DNA of 62,318 nucleotides from Sulfitobacter sp. F26204 (lineage in GTDB: Bacteria; Pseudomonadota; Alphaproteobacteria; Rhodobacterales; Rhodobacteraceae): assembly GCF_026410305.1 (NCBI RefSeq), contig NZ_JAPMLQ010000006.1, forward strand, positions 181,849 through 244,166. The letters are read 5' to 3'. A model generated the notes under the pieces. It was not told the origin of the DNA and did no database searches. It saw only the letters and a list, made by a program, of their open reading frames with translations. How positions within the stretch are numbered: the stretch's first letter is position 1; each line of letters starts with the position of its first letter. A program made the position numbers and the translations under genes. This document shows, one piece after another, positions 15,194 through 24,208 of the stretch.

Positions 15194-18064
15194 GTGTCAG
15201 GACAAGGTAGGGTTGTGGCCGTTTTGGGCCCGACCAACACAGGCAAAACCACTTATGCGATCGAACGGATGCTGGGGCATCGAACGGGGGTGATCGGTCT
15301 GCCTTTGCGGCTTTTGGCGCGTGAGGTTTATGACCGGATTGTCGCCTTGCGCGGCCCGTCGATCGTTGCTCTGGTCACTGGCGAGGAACGCATTGTTCCG
15401 CCGCGCACGCAATATTGGGTTTGTACCGTCGAAGCGATGCCGGAAGGCATGGGTGCCGATTTCATCGCCATTGACGAAATCCAGCTCTGTGCTGATCCTG
15501 AACGCGGGCATGTGTTTACCGACCGTCTGCTGCGTGCACGCGGCCTGCATGAAACGCTGTTCATGGGATCGGACACCATGCGCGCCACCATCAATGCGCT
15601 GGTCCCCCGAGTCGAGCATATCCAGCGCGAGCGGATGTCGGAACTGGTTTATTCGGGTCAGAAAAAGATCAGCCGGATGAAGCCGCGCTCGGCCATTGTC
15701 GGGTTTTCTGTCGAGAACGTCTATGCGATTGCCGAATTGATCCGCCGCCAGAAGGGCGGCGCGGCTGTGGTGATGGGGGCCTTGTCGCCGCGCACCCGCA
15801 ACGCTCAGGTCGATATGTACCAGAATGGCGAGGTTGATTATCTGGTTGCCACCGATGCCATTGGCATGGGGCTGAATCTGGATGTGGACCATGTGGCCTT
15901 TTCTGCCCTGACCAAGTTCGACGGGCGGCGGATGCGCCCGCTTGCGCCGAATGAGCTGGCCCAGATTGCCGGTCGGGCCGGGCGCGGTTTCAAAAGCGGT
16001 ACCTTTGGCACCACGGGCGATGCTCCGGCCCTGGATGACAGCGTGGCGCGGGCGATCATGGATCACAGCTTTACGCCACAGAACAAGATCAACTGGCGCA
16101 ATCATGCGTTACAATTCGGCTCCATCGACCGGCTGATTTCAACCCTGGAGGTCAAGCCCGAGGACGAAAGGTTGGTCCGTGCGCGGGAAACGGACGACCT
16201 GAAGGCATTGCGCACACTTGGTCAGGTGGATGAGATTTTCGCCCGATGCAGCGACGGACCATCGGTCAGATTACTGTGGGATACCTGCCGGATTCCCGAT
16301 TTTCGCGGTATCAGCAGTGCAGAGCATGCAACGCTTTTGGAAAGCATTTTCATAGACTTGCATCAACATGGGGAGATTTCGGAAGACTGGCTGGCGCGTC
16401 AGGTGAAGCGTATCGACCGCATTGATGGGGACATCGATACCTTGTCAAAACGGTTGGCGTTTATCCGCACATGGACCTATGTGGCACAGCGCAAGGGCTG
16501 GACCCGCGACGAAAGCCATTGGCGCGGGGCAACTCGTGTCGTAGAAGACCGCCTATCAGATGCCCTTCATGCGCGTTTGACAGAAAAATTTGTAGATCGG
16601 CGCACTTCCGTTTTGTTGCGCCGGCTAGGACAGAAGGAAGCCATGGTGGCCGAAGTTAGCGATACTGGTGAAGTGACTGTAGAAGGCGAATTTGTAGGCA
16701 AGCTGGACGGTTTCCGTTTTCGTGCCGACAAAGGGGCCGGCGGTGCTGAGGAAAAGACAATCAAGACAGCGGCATTGCAGGCCCTGGCACCGCAGTTCCA
16801 TCTGCGCGCAGATCGTTTTTACAATGCGCCTGATACCGAGATTGATTTTACCGAACAGGGGGGGCTGATGTGGGGTGCCTCTGCGGTGGGCAAGTTGGTT
16901 GCAGGTCAGGATGCGCTGAAGCCTCAGGTGGATGTATTTGTCGATGATGTTGCCGGTCCCGAAGTCGCTCAAAAGGTACAGCGCCGTTTGCAGCATTTCA
17001 TTGATCGCAAGGTCGCCGCCCTGTTTGAGCCGTTGCTGGCATTGTCCAAAGATGAAACCCTCAACGGACTGGCGCGCGGTTTTGCGTTCCAGATGGTCGA
17101 GAACTTTGGCATTCTACCACGCGCTGCTGTTTCCGATGATGTGAAGGCACTGGATCAGGACGCCCGCGGCGGCCTGCGCAAACATGGTATCCGGTTTGGT
17201 CAATTCACCATCTTCATGCCGCTATTGCTGAAACCTGCTCCGACCCGCCTGCGTCTGGTCTTGTGGTCCCTGTCCAAAGGCCTGTCAGAATTTCCTGAAG
17301 CGCCGCCCCCCGGTCTGGTCACCATTCCGGTCGAGGCGGGTGCGCCCGAAGGAGCCGACACGATGTCGGGTTATCGCAACGCTGGCACACGGGCGATCCG
17401 TATCGATATGCTTGAACGCCTTGCGGACATGCTGCGCAGTGAGGATTCGCGTGGCGGTTTTGAGGCCAAGGCGGATATGCTGTCGATCACGGGCATGACG
17501 CTGGAACAGTTTGCGGATCTGATGGTCGGGCTGGGTTATAAGGCCGAAAAAGGCGAACGCGCAAAGGTAAAACCTGTTACCGCTGTTGTGCCGGATGCCG
17601 GTGAAGTTGCACCTGATACGCCCATCATGGACGTGGCGGCAGAACCGGTTGAGAAGGCTGCGCCGGAAGAGTCTGAAAACGTCGCGGCGATTGTAGACGA
17701 GGGCATCGCCCCTATTGCCGCGGAAGCTGCGGAAACCCCGGAAGTAAAAGCGGCGATTCCAGAAACCCCGGCAGAAGAAATCCTGCCCGGCACCGCCCCA
17801 GACGCTGATGTGGCAGAGGTCGACATGGAAGTGTTTTATACCTTTACATGGGGCCGCGCAGCACGTCCGAACCCGAACCGCCGCAGTAATGACAAACCGC
17901 GAGGCAAAGGAAAGCCACAGGGCAAGGGGCGCAAGGGAGCTGCACGAGGTGACAAGGGCGGCAAAGCGCAGAATTTCTCGGCCAGACCACCCAAAAAAGA
18001 AAAGGCCATCGACCCGGACAACCCTTTTGCCGCCGCCCTTATGGGGTTGAAGGACGGCAAGTAA
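15194..18064 (+). CDS. SUV3-like ATP-dependent RNA helicase
   Basis: 956 residues, GTG start. Helicase motifs are clear: GPTNTGKTTYAIERM (motif I), IDEIQLC (DEIQ, motif II), ATDAIGMGLNLDVDH (motif V) and QIAGRAGRGF (motif VI). The family is related to mitochondrial SUV3, the helicase partner of PNPase in RNA turnover. The region after ~residue 790 is Ala/Glu/Pro-rich and probably disordered. A basic Lys/Arg/Gly-rich segment near 890-935 could bind RNA. TTG of the next gene follows its stop codon directly. Confidence 0.93.
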   Translation: MSGQGRVVAVLGPTNTGKTTYAIERMLGHRTGVIGLPLRLLAREVYDRIVALRGPSIVALVTGEERIVPPRTQYWVCTVEAMPEGMGADFIAIDEIQLCADPERGHVFTDRLLRARGLHETLFMGSDTMRATINALVPRVEHIQRERMSELVYSGQKKISRMKPRSAIVGFSVENVYAIAELIRRQKGGAAVVMGALSPRTRNAQVDMYQNGEVDYLVATDAIGMGLNLDVDHVAFSALTKFDGRRMRPLAPNELAQIAGRAGRGFKSGTFGTTGDAPALDDSVARAIMDHSFTPQNKINWRNHALQFGSIDRLISTLEVKPEDERLVRARETDDLKALRTLGQVDEIFARCSDGPSVRLLWDTCRIPDFRGISSAEHATLLESIFIDLHQHGEISEDWLARQVKRIDRIDGDIDTLSKRLAFIRTWTYVAQRKGWTRDESHWRGATRVVEDRLSDALHARLTEKFVDRRTSVLLRRLGQKEAMVAEVSDTGEVTVEGEFVGKLDGFRFRADKGAGGAEEKTIKTAALQALAPQFHLRADRFYNAPDTEIDFTEQGGLMWGASAVGKLVAGQDALKPQVDVFVDDVAGPEVAQKVQRRLQHFIDRKVAALFEPLLALSKDETLNGLARGFAFQMVENFGILPRAAVSDDVKALDQDARGGLRKHGIRFGQFTIFMPLLLKPAPTRLRLVLWSLSKGLSEFPEAPPPGLVTIPVEAGAPEGADTMSGYRNAGTRAIRIDMLERLADMLRSEDSRGGFEAKADMLSITGMTLEQFADLMVGLGYKAEKGERAKVKPVTAVVPDAGEVAPDTPIMDVAAEPVEKAAPEESENVAAIVDEGIAPIAAEAAETPEVKAAIPETPAEEILPGTAPDADVAEVDMEVFYTFTWGRAARPNPNRRSNDKPRGKGKPQGKGRKGAARGDKGGKAQNFSARPPKKEKAIDPDNPFAAALMGLKDGK

Positions 18065-18451
18065 TTGACTGAAACAGTGGAAAAACTGCGCGTCGACAAA
18101 TGGTTGTGGCACGCGCGGTTTTTCAAGACCCGTAGCCTGGCGGCCTCCCGTGTGAAGACGGGGGCTGTCAGGGTCAACGGCACCACCACCCATAAACCGT
18201 CCAGCATGGTTGCCCCTGCAGACGTGCTGACCTTTGCCCAGGGGGATCATATTCGCGTGATCCAGATCGTTGCCCTTGGCTTTCGCCGCGGACCGGCTCC
18301 CGAAGCACAAGCGCTATATACGGATCTGTCTCCGCTGCAGCCCAAAGAAAAGAACAAACAGCCTGACAATCCCGGCTTTGACGGGAAAGGGCGCCCAACA
18401 AAGAAGGATCGTCGCACCCTTGATCTTTCTAAGGCGCGCCACCTTGAATGA
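18065..18451 (+). CDS. S4-domain RNA-binding protein (Hsp15-like)
   Basis: 128 residues with a TTG start placed immediately after the helicase TAA. The S4 motif is at the N-terminus: LRVDKWLWHARFFKTRSLAA, then VKTGAVRVNG. A basic tail follows. Hsp15 in E. coli recycles stalled 50S subunits with nascent chains. This protein is similar in size and layout, but the specific role is inferred. Direct coupling to the SUV3-like helicase suggests both act on RNA. Confidence 0.88.
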   Translation: MTETVEKLRVDKWLWHARFFKTRSLAASRVKTGAVRVNGTTTHKPSSMVAPADVLTFAQGDHIRVIQIVALGFRRGPAPEAQALYTDLSPLQPKEKNKQPDNPGFDGKGRPTKKDRRTLDLSKARHLE

Positions 18452-18503
18452 TTGCGCCCCCTGAATTAGGTCAACGGCAAGCTAACCTGACAGAGACTGC
18501 CCC

Positions 18504-18842
18504 ATGACATATATCGTGAATGACGCCTGCATCGCCTGCAAATACACTGACTGCGTCGAGGTATGTCCTGTAGACTGCTTTTACGAGGGTGAGAACATGC
18601 TGGTGATCCATCCTGACGAATGTATTGACTGTGGTGTTTGCGAACCTGAATGCCCTGCCGATGCGATCCGTCCCGACACAGAGCCAGACGCGGAGAAATG
18701 GGTTGAGTTCAACCGCAAGTATTCGGAACTGTGGCCGGTCATCATTACCAAGAAAGAACAACTGCCCGATGCCGAAGAGCGCGACGGCGAAACCGGTAAG
18801 CTGGAAAAGTACTTTTCCGAGGCACCAGGCGAGGGTGGCTGA
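18504..18842 (+). CDS. fdxA: Seven-iron ferredoxin FdxA
   Basis: 112 residues. It has the FdxA arrangement: [18 protein letters not shown] at the N-terminus (one 3Fe-4S cluster, because the second Cys of the first motif is altered) and [16 protein letters not shown] (4Fe-4S). The C-terminal extension [20 protein letters not shown] is typical. It is a low-potential electron carrier in the cytoplasm. It is followed by a strong terminator. Confidence 0.97.
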   Translation: MTYIVNDACIACKYTDCVEVCPVDCFYEGENMLVIHPDECIDCGVCEPECPADAIRPDTEPDAEKWVEFNRKYSELWPVIITKKEQLPDAEERDGETGKLEKYFSEAPGEGG

Positions 18843-18906
18843 TTCGTGCAGGCCAATATGCCGCGCCCACTGGTTTGATTAAAACAGTTGTATTACAGCA
18901 TCTTAT

Positions 18907-18942
18907 CAGGTTCGGACGTGAACTTCCGGAAACCTGTTTTTT
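18907..18942 (+). terminator. Rho-independent terminator of fdxA
   Basis: CAGGTTCGG pairs with CCGGAAACCTG, followed by TTTTTT. Confidence 0.85.
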
Positions 18943-18943
18943 A

Positions 18944-19089
18944 TGGTATGATAAGTGAAAGCTGAAACAGACGAACGGTCAACATGCATCTGATCCCTTT
19001 ACATCTCTGCTGCCCCATTTGACCGCGCCATCCTGAAACACACGCACCCCAACGCGGGCCATATGGCCGCGTTTGGCTTGCGTGTTTTT
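18944..19089 (+). promoter_or_regulatory. carD leader: extended -10 promoter and strong terminator-like hairpin
   Basis: TGGTATGAT at 18944-18952 is an extended -10 element. About 80 bases downstream, 19036-19089 forms a large stem: ACACGC/GCGTGT at the base and AACGCGG-CCATATGG-CCGCGTT at the top, ending in TTTTT. It lies 59 bp before the carD ATG. It could end a ~130-nt RNA or attenuate carD. Confidence 0.5.
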
Positions 19090-19147
19090 GATGTCTGATC
19101 CAGTCCACCATTTTCTGCGGGTTCGCCCGCGCCTTGAGGAGCACTAC

Positions 19148-19660
19148 ATGTCTAAGTCAAAAAAGCTTGATTTCAGCCCGAAGGAATTTGTTGTCTATCC
19201 GGCGCACGGGGTCGGGCAAATCGTTTCGGTTGAAGAGCAGGAAGTTGCTGGGATCACGTTGGAATTGTTTGTGATTGCCTTTGAAAAAGACAAGATGACC
19301 CTGCGTGTACCAACGCACAAGGCCACCGAAATCGGCATGCGGTCCTTGTCGTCGCCTGACGTGATCGCCCATGCGATGAAGACCCTCAAGGGTAAAGCCA
19401 AGGTCAAGCGTGCGATGTGGTCCCGTCGTGCCCAGGAATACGAACAAAAGATCAACTCGGGTGACTTGATTGCGATTGCCGAAGTTGTGCGCGACCTGCA
19501 CCGCACCGACGACCAGCGCGAGCAAAGCTATTCCGAACGTCAGCTTTATGAAGCAGCGCTTGAACGTCTGACACGTGAAGTCGGCGCTGTGGCTGGCGGT
19601 GATGAAATTGCGGCGGCCAAGCAGATCGGTGATGTTCTGGAAAGCCGCATCGCCGCCTAA
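19148..19660 (+). CDS. carD: CarD-family transcriptional regulator
   Basis: 170 residues from ATG 19148. The N-terminal Tudor-like RNA-polymerase-interacting domain is recognisable (FVVYPAHGVGQIVSVEEQEVAG). The C-terminal helical DNA-binding part includes MWSRRAQEYEQKINSGD. CarD stabilises the open complex by binding the beta subunit and the upstream fork at many promoters, including in Rhodobacter. GAGGAGCACTAC precedes the ATG. A terminator-like hairpin in its leader hints at attenuation. Confidence 0.94.
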   Translation: MSKSKKLDFSPKEFVVYPAHGVGQIVSVEEQEVAGITLELFVIAFEKDKMTLRVPTHKATEIGMRSLSSPDVIAHAMKTLKGKAKVKRAMWSRRAQEYEQKINSGDLIAIAEVVRDLHRTDDQREQSYSERQLYEAALERLTREVGAVAGGDEIAAAKQIGDVLESRIAA

Positions 19661-19683
19661 GGCGCGAAATTGTTAGATCAGTG

Positions 19684-19714
19684 AACGCCGCGCCTGAACA
19701 AGGGGCGGCGTTTT
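19684..19714 (+). terminator. Rho-independent terminator of carD
   Basis: AACGCCGC and GCGGCGTT arms, with inner CC/GG pairing around a short loop, end in TTTTC. It abuts the stop codon of the convergent cobS. Confidence 0.85.
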
Positions 19715-20497
19715 CTATGGCAGGGCGGTGAGGCAGGCCAACAGAACTGTAATCTCGGTAATCTGTTGTGTCGCCCCCAGTACATCACCGGTCTGACCAG
19801 CGATCTTGGCCTTGGCGATTATACCACAGGAAAACAGAGCGGCGGTGATCATCAAAACCGATAGCCCAATTGGCGCGGGCGTGAGGAAAAGCAAAGTGAT
19901 AAGGCCAATGACACCAGCAATCATGACCGCGCCGCGTGGTGGTCTACCTGTTTGCTGAGACAGCCCCGAACGACGGGCATTCGGCAATGCGAACATCAGT
20001 CCAACCATCGCGGCTCGCGAGATCACAGCCGACGCCAGCAGAGCAGCTAGCAGGACGCCGGAGTCCAGCAGGGCCGACATCGCCAGCCATTTCAGTCCCA
20101 GCCCCAGAATCAAGGCAATCACGCCGTAGGTTCCTATCAGGCTGTCTTTCATGATCTCCAGACGGCGTGTGCGCGTCCATCCGCCCCAGAATCCGTCAGC
20201 GCAATCGGCCAGGCCATCCTCGTGCATGGCACCCGTGACCACAATCCCGGTCAGCAAAACCAGCATGGCGGCGACCGTCGCGGGCAGGTGTATTGCAAAG
20301 GCGGCCCAGCCCACCGTTGCAGCAAGGCAAGCCACAACAATGCCGACAAGCGGATAGGCCCAGGCAGCGAAGGCCATGGGGCGCGCACCCGTAGCTGTCT
20401 GCGCTCCGGCGGGCAAGGGCAACCGCGTCAGCAGGGACATAGCCGTGATCAGATCGGCGGGTCGGGGGCGAAAATCAGTGATGTCGTTTCCGTTCAT
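19715..20497 (-). CDS. cobS: Adenosylcobinamide-GDP ribazoletransferase (cobalamin synthase)
   Basis: 260 residues, strongly hydrophobic with about six to seven membrane segments. The family signature near the N-terminus is MSLLTRLPLP, and the acidic motif MHEDGLADCADGFWGGW is the expected metal/substrate site. It joins activated cobinamide to alpha-ribazole in the inner membrane. ATG 20497 is preferred to the in-frame ATG at 20581. It is divergent from cobT, which makes its co-substrate. Confidence 0.95.
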   Translation of the reverse strand: MNGNDITDFRPRPADLITAMSLLTRLPLPAGAQTATGARPMAFAAWAYPLVGIVVACLAATVGWAAFAIHLPATVAAMLVLLTGIVVTGAMHEDGLADCADGFWGGWTRTRRLEIMKDSLIGTYGVIALILGLGLKWLAMSALLDSGVLLAALLASAVISRAAMVGLMFALPNARRSGLSQQTGRPPRGAVMIAGVIGLITLLFLTPAPIGLSVLMITAALFSCGIIAKAKIAGQTGDVLGATQQITEITVLLACLTALP

Positions 20498-20579
20498 TAT
20501 TCTGCCTTTCGGCCCCTTTCGGTGGTCCGTTTCAATGGGTAGACACGACGCAACAGTAAACCCAAGCGCGAGCATGCCC

Positions 20580-21593
20580 ATGACCCCTGAATTTGCAACC
20601 CTATCCGAGTTTCGCGCCCTTTTGTCCAGCCAAACGGAGGCCGATCAGGATGCGCTTTCCGCGGCGGCTGATCATGATCTGCAACTAACCAAGCCGCCGG
20701 GCGCTCTGGGGCGTCTCGAAGAGCTTGCCTGCTGGTATCGCGCCTGGCGTGGCGGTGAAAACACTGAAATCAACACGCCACAGGTGATTGTTTTTGCGGG
20801 CAACCATGGTGTTGCCGCCCGCGGGGTGTCTGCCTTTCCAGCGGAGGTGACCGCGCAGATGGTGCAAAACTTCCAACATGGCGGTGCCGCCATCAACCAG
20901 ATTGCCCGGGTCAACGGTGCAACGCTGGACGTTGTACCCCTTGATCTGGAGCATCCGACACAGGATTTCACACAAGGACCTGCGATGACGCAAGACGGTT
21001 TTGTCGCGGCGCTGAAGGCCGGTTGGAACGCCGTGAACATTGACACCGATCTGTTGGTTGTGGGTGAAATGGGCATCGCCAACACCACCTCTGCCGCTGC
21101 ATTGGCCTGTGCCCTTTTGGGGGGGGGTGCCGCAGACTGGACAGGACGTGGCACTGGTGTCGATGATGCCGGACTGGCCCTGAAAACACAGATAGTCGAT
21201 GAGGGCGTCAAGCTGCACAAGGGGCAGGGCGACGGATTGGAAACCCTGCGCCGCCTCGGTGGACGTGAACTGGCTGGGATGGTCGGTGCAATGGCACGGG
21301 CGCGTGATCTGCGTATTCCGGTGATTCTGGATGGCTTTATCTGTTCAGCCGCAGCTCTTGCACTCGCTCACACGCAGGAAGGTGCCCTGGATCACGCAGT
21401 CGCCGGCCATCTCAGCGCGGAAGGCGGTCATGGACAGTTGCTGGACGCCCTTGGCAAAACACCGTTGCTCAACCTTGGTTTGCGCCTGGGCGAGGCCTCC
21501 GGTGGCGCGCTTGCCATTGCCGTGTTGAAGGGCGCCATGGCCTGTCATGCCAGCATGGCGACATTTGCACAGGCTGGCGTGAGCGATCACTAG
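20580..21593 (+). CDS. cobT: Nicotinate-nucleotide--dimethylbenzimidazole phosphoribosyltransferase
   Basis: 337 residues. The N-terminal KPPGALGRLEELA, FAGNHGVAARGVSAFP and MGIANTTSAAALACALLG are family motifs. The catalytic Glu region at the C-terminus is HLSAEGGHGQLLDALG. It makes alpha-ribazole phosphate, the lower-ligand precursor used by CobS. ATG 20574, two codons earlier, is an alternative start. The 76-82 bp divergent region with cobS is too short for a cobalamin riboswitch, and I see none. Confidence 0.95.
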   Translation: MTPEFATLSEFRALLSSQTEADQDALSAAADHDLQLTKPPGALGRLEELACWYRAWRGGENTEINTPQVIVFAGNHGVAARGVSAFPAEVTAQMVQNFQHGGAAINQIARVNGATLDVVPLDLEHPTQDFTQGPAMTQDGFVAALKAGWNAVNIDTDLLVVGEMGIANTTSAAALACALLGGGAADWTGRGTGVDDAGLALKTQIVDEGVKLHKGQGDGLETLRRLGGRELAGMVGAMARARDLRIPVILDGFICSAAALALAHTQEGALDHAVAGHLSAEGGHGQLLDALGKTPLLNLGLRLGEASGGALAIAVLKGAMACHASMATFAQAGVSDH

Positions 21594-21646
21594 ATCGGTG
21601 CATCCGGTCAGGCCGCCAGCAGGGCCCAAGCGAAATGGTCAAAGGC

Positions 21647-23563
21647 TCAGGCGCTTTTCCTTTCAACATCGTCATTGCGGTTCAGAAAGGCTGTTTCCAG
21701 GTCCTTCTGGAGTTCCTTGGCGCGGGCGACATATTCCTTGTTGGCGGAAGGTGCCACATCTGCCCGCCAGAGTGAGGCCAGCTCGCGCACGGACATGCGG
21801 TCATGACTATAGAACATGCGCTCTGCCTCATGGGCCTCGAACTCGGACAGGCCCATGTTTTCCAGCACATACCGTCCTGCCCGCAAGGAGCCGTCGAACA
21901 TTTCGCGCACGATGTCGTTCGCGCCGGCTTGATACTGGCGGTAGACCTCTGTGCGGTCCCGGGCGCGGGTAATGATATGCAGATCGGGGCGTTCTTTGCG
22001 GGCATAGGTGATCAGGGTTAATGCCGCCTTGGGATCATCCAGGGCGACCACCAGAACCCGCGCATTCTTGAGCCCGGCCTTGCGCAGGATGTCCGGGCGG
22101 GTGGGATCCCCCAGATAGGCCTTGAACCCGAAACGGCGCATGACCGCAATGGTTTCGGGATTGTGATCCAGCACGACGGTTTGAAAGCCGCTGGCCTGCA
22201 CCAGACGGTTTACGATCTGGCCAAAGCGCCCGATTCCGGCAATCAGAACCGGACCTTCGGTGTCGATGTCATCGGGAATGACAGGTCCACCGGCGTCGTC
22301 CATGCGTTTGGTGATCACATCGTGCAGGATGAACAACAGCGGTGTAATGAGCATCGACAGGGCAATGACAAGCAACAGGGTTTCGGCAACCACCACCGGC
22401 ATGACGCCAGTGGTGACGGAAAAGCTGACCAGCACAAAGCCGAATTCACCTGCTTGGGCAAGGCCCAGTGCAAACAGCCATTGGTCACGCCCGCGCAGTT
22501 TGAAAATGCGTCCCAATGCAAAGAGAATCAAACCTTTCACAATGATCACCATGAGCGCCATTCCCAGAATGATCACCGTATCCGCGAACAGTAATTCAAA
22601 GTTGACGCCGGCCCCGACGGTGATGAAGAACAGCCCCAAAAGCAGTCCTTTGAAGGGTTCGAGGTCGGTTTCAAGCTCATGACGGAATTCGGAACTGGCC
22701 AGCACCACACCGGCGAGAAAGGCCCCAAGTGCAGGCGAAAGACCCACAAGCATCATCAGAAAGGAAATGCCCGTGACAATCAACAAGGCCAGGGCGGTAT
22801 ACATCTCGCGCAGCTTGGCGGCGTGAATAAAGCGAAACACCGGCCGTGTGAAAAACACACCGACAATAATGATGCCCGCAATGGCACCGATCGTGACCAG
22901 GGTGACACCCCAGCCCGGCAGGTTCTGAACAAAGTCGAAAGCGGCTTCAGCGGCGGCGGGGCCGTGGTGGTCATCAACGGCCTTATGGGCGGCGTCGACT
23001 TCCTCACTGCTGAGCGAGATGGACCCGTCCGGCATCATGCCGGTGACCGTCGAAAGGGCCAGAAGCGGCAGGAAGGCCAGGATCGGAATGACCGCAATAT
23101 CCTGCGTTAGCAGCACCGAAAAGACCGACCGTCCGCCGCTGGTTTGCATCAGATTTTTTTCGGACAGGGTTTGCAGCACGATCGCGGTAGAGGACAATGC
23201 CAGCGTCACACCGATGGCAAGTGCGACGTTCCATGGCTGGCCATAGGCCATGGCCACGCTCATAAGTGCAGCGGTGGTCACGCCGATCTGCAGACCGCCC
23301 ATCCCCAACAACCGGTGGCGCATGTCCCACAGGGCGCGGGGTTCAAGTTCGAGTCCGATCAGGAACAACATCATCACCACGCCGAATTCGGCAAAGTGCT
23401 GCACATCCTTGGTTTCCGAACCGACCAATCCCAAGACCGGTCCGATCAGGATTCCTGCCGCAAGATAGCCCAGCACAGAGCCCAGCCCCAGCCGCGAGGC
23501 GATGGGCACCGCAAAGACCGCGGCAGCAAGATATATGGTCGCTTGGAACAGGAAGCCTTCCAT
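21647..23563 (-). CDS. CPA2-family cation:proton antiporter (Kef-type) with RCK domain
   Basis: 638 residues. The first ~390 are a 12-13-helix exchanger domain (FQATIYLAAAVFAVPIASRLGLG at the start). A hydrophilic loop occupies about residues 180-215. A Rossmann RCK/TrkA-N domain begins near residue 430 (VLIAGIGRFGQIVNRLVQ, then VVLDHNPETI). This is the layout of KefB/KefC, glutathione-adduct-gated K+ efflux systems. Whether it responds to glutathione adducts is not visible. An ancillary KefF/KefG flavoprotein is not adjacent. Confidence 0.92.
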   Translation of the reverse strand: MEGFLFQATIYLAAAVFAVPIASRLGLGSVLGYLAAGILIGPVLGLVGSETKDVQHFAEFGVVMMLFLIGLELEPRALWDMRHRLLGMGGLQIGVTTAALMSVAMAYGQPWNVALAIGVTLALSSTAIVLQTLSEKNLMQTSGGRSVFSVLLTQDIAVIPILAFLPLLALSTVTGMMPDGSISLSSEEVDAAHKAVDDHHGPAAAEAAFDFVQNLPGWGVTLVTIGAIAGIIIVGVFFTRPVFRFIHAAKLREMYTALALLIVTGISFLMMLVGLSPALGAFLAGVVLASSEFRHELETDLEPFKGLLLGLFFITVGAGVNFELLFADTVIILGMALMVIIVKGLILFALGRIFKLRGRDQWLFALGLAQAGEFGFVLVSFSVTTGVMPVVVAETLLLVIALSMLITPLLFILHDVITKRMDDAGGPVIPDDIDTEGPVLIAGIGRFGQIVNRLVQASGFQTVVLDHNPETIAVMRRFGFKAYLGDPTRPDILRKAGLKNARVLVVALDDPKAALTLITYARKERPDLHIITRARDRTEVYRQYQAGANDIVREMFDGSLRAGRYVLENMGLSEFEAHEAERMFYSHDRMSVRELASLWRADVAPSANKEYVARAKELQKDLETAFLNRNDDVERKSA

Positions 23564-23606
23564 GGTGGTCCTTTCAGGGGATCAGGTGGTCGTCGTTCGG
23601 TCGGGT

Positions 23607-24065
23607 TTATTGGGTTGGCAGCGGCCCGTCGCGTTTCGGCTGGTCCATTACAATCTGGCTGTGAACCCGTGAAACCGCAGGGTGGGGCAGCAGAACCTCG
23701 TGAATCAGCCGGTTCAGACCAGGCAGATCTGCACAATAGACCCGTAAAAGGTAATCTGCATCACCTGTCATCGTCCAGGCGCTCACGATTTCGGCACGCG
23801 AGGCCAGCAAGAGTCCAAAACTGCGCGAATGTTCCGGGCCATGAGTGCTTAGATGGACCTGAACGAATCCCTGTACATTCAATCCCAGACGCAAGGGGTC
23901 AAGGCAGGCTGTGTAGCCTTGGATATAGCCTTCGGCCTCCAGTCTTTGGCGGCGTCGCCCGGCCTGGGAGGCGGACAGGTGCAAACGCTCGCCCAGTTCC
24001 TGCGCGGTCAAATGGGCATCCTTCTGCACAGCGGCAAGCAGCCGGGCATCTACTTCGTCGATCAT
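23607..24065 (-). CDS. Lrp/AsnC-family transcriptional regulator
   Basis: 152 residues. The N-terminal helix-turn-helix is DARLLAAVQKDAHLTAQELGERLHLSASQAGRRRQRLEAEG, and the C-terminal RAM ligand-binding domain follows (GFVQVHLSTHG, then AWTMTGDADYLLRVYCADL). It is divergent from hppD with ~143 bp between. This suggests it senses an aromatic amino acid and controls tyrosine catabolism. That role is inferred from position only. Confidence 0.93.
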   Translation of the reverse strand: MIDEVDARLLAAVQKDAHLTAQELGERLHLSASQAGRRRQRLEAEGYIQGYTACLDPLRLGLNVQGFVQVHLSTHGPEHSRSFGLLLASRAEIVSAWTMTGDADYLLRVYCADLPGLNRLIHEVLLPHPAVSRVHSQIVMDQPKRDGPLPTQ

Positions 24066-24095
24066 GGTGCGGGTTTCTCGCGTAAACTTGCCGAA

Positions 24096-24148
24096 TTATG
24101 CGGGAAACCCTCTGAAAGCACCAGATCAAAGCCACATAATGCGCGAAA
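24096..24148 (+). promoter_or_regulatory. Direct-repeat candidate binding sites between lrp-like gene and hppD
   Basis: TTATGCGGGAAA (24096-24107) and TAATGCGCGAAA (24137-24148) match at 10 of 12 positions and start 41 bp apart, near four helical turns. They could be half-sites for the Lrp-type regulator. Confidence 0.3.
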
Positions 24149-24208
24149 TTAGCGGCGATCCGCGCATAGACTGGGTAGGAACCATATCCCGACACTCAGG
24201 AGACTTGA

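Noticed and set aside
20498..20579. Cobalamin riboswitch between cobS and cobT
   Set aside because: The gap is too short and lacks the B12-box.
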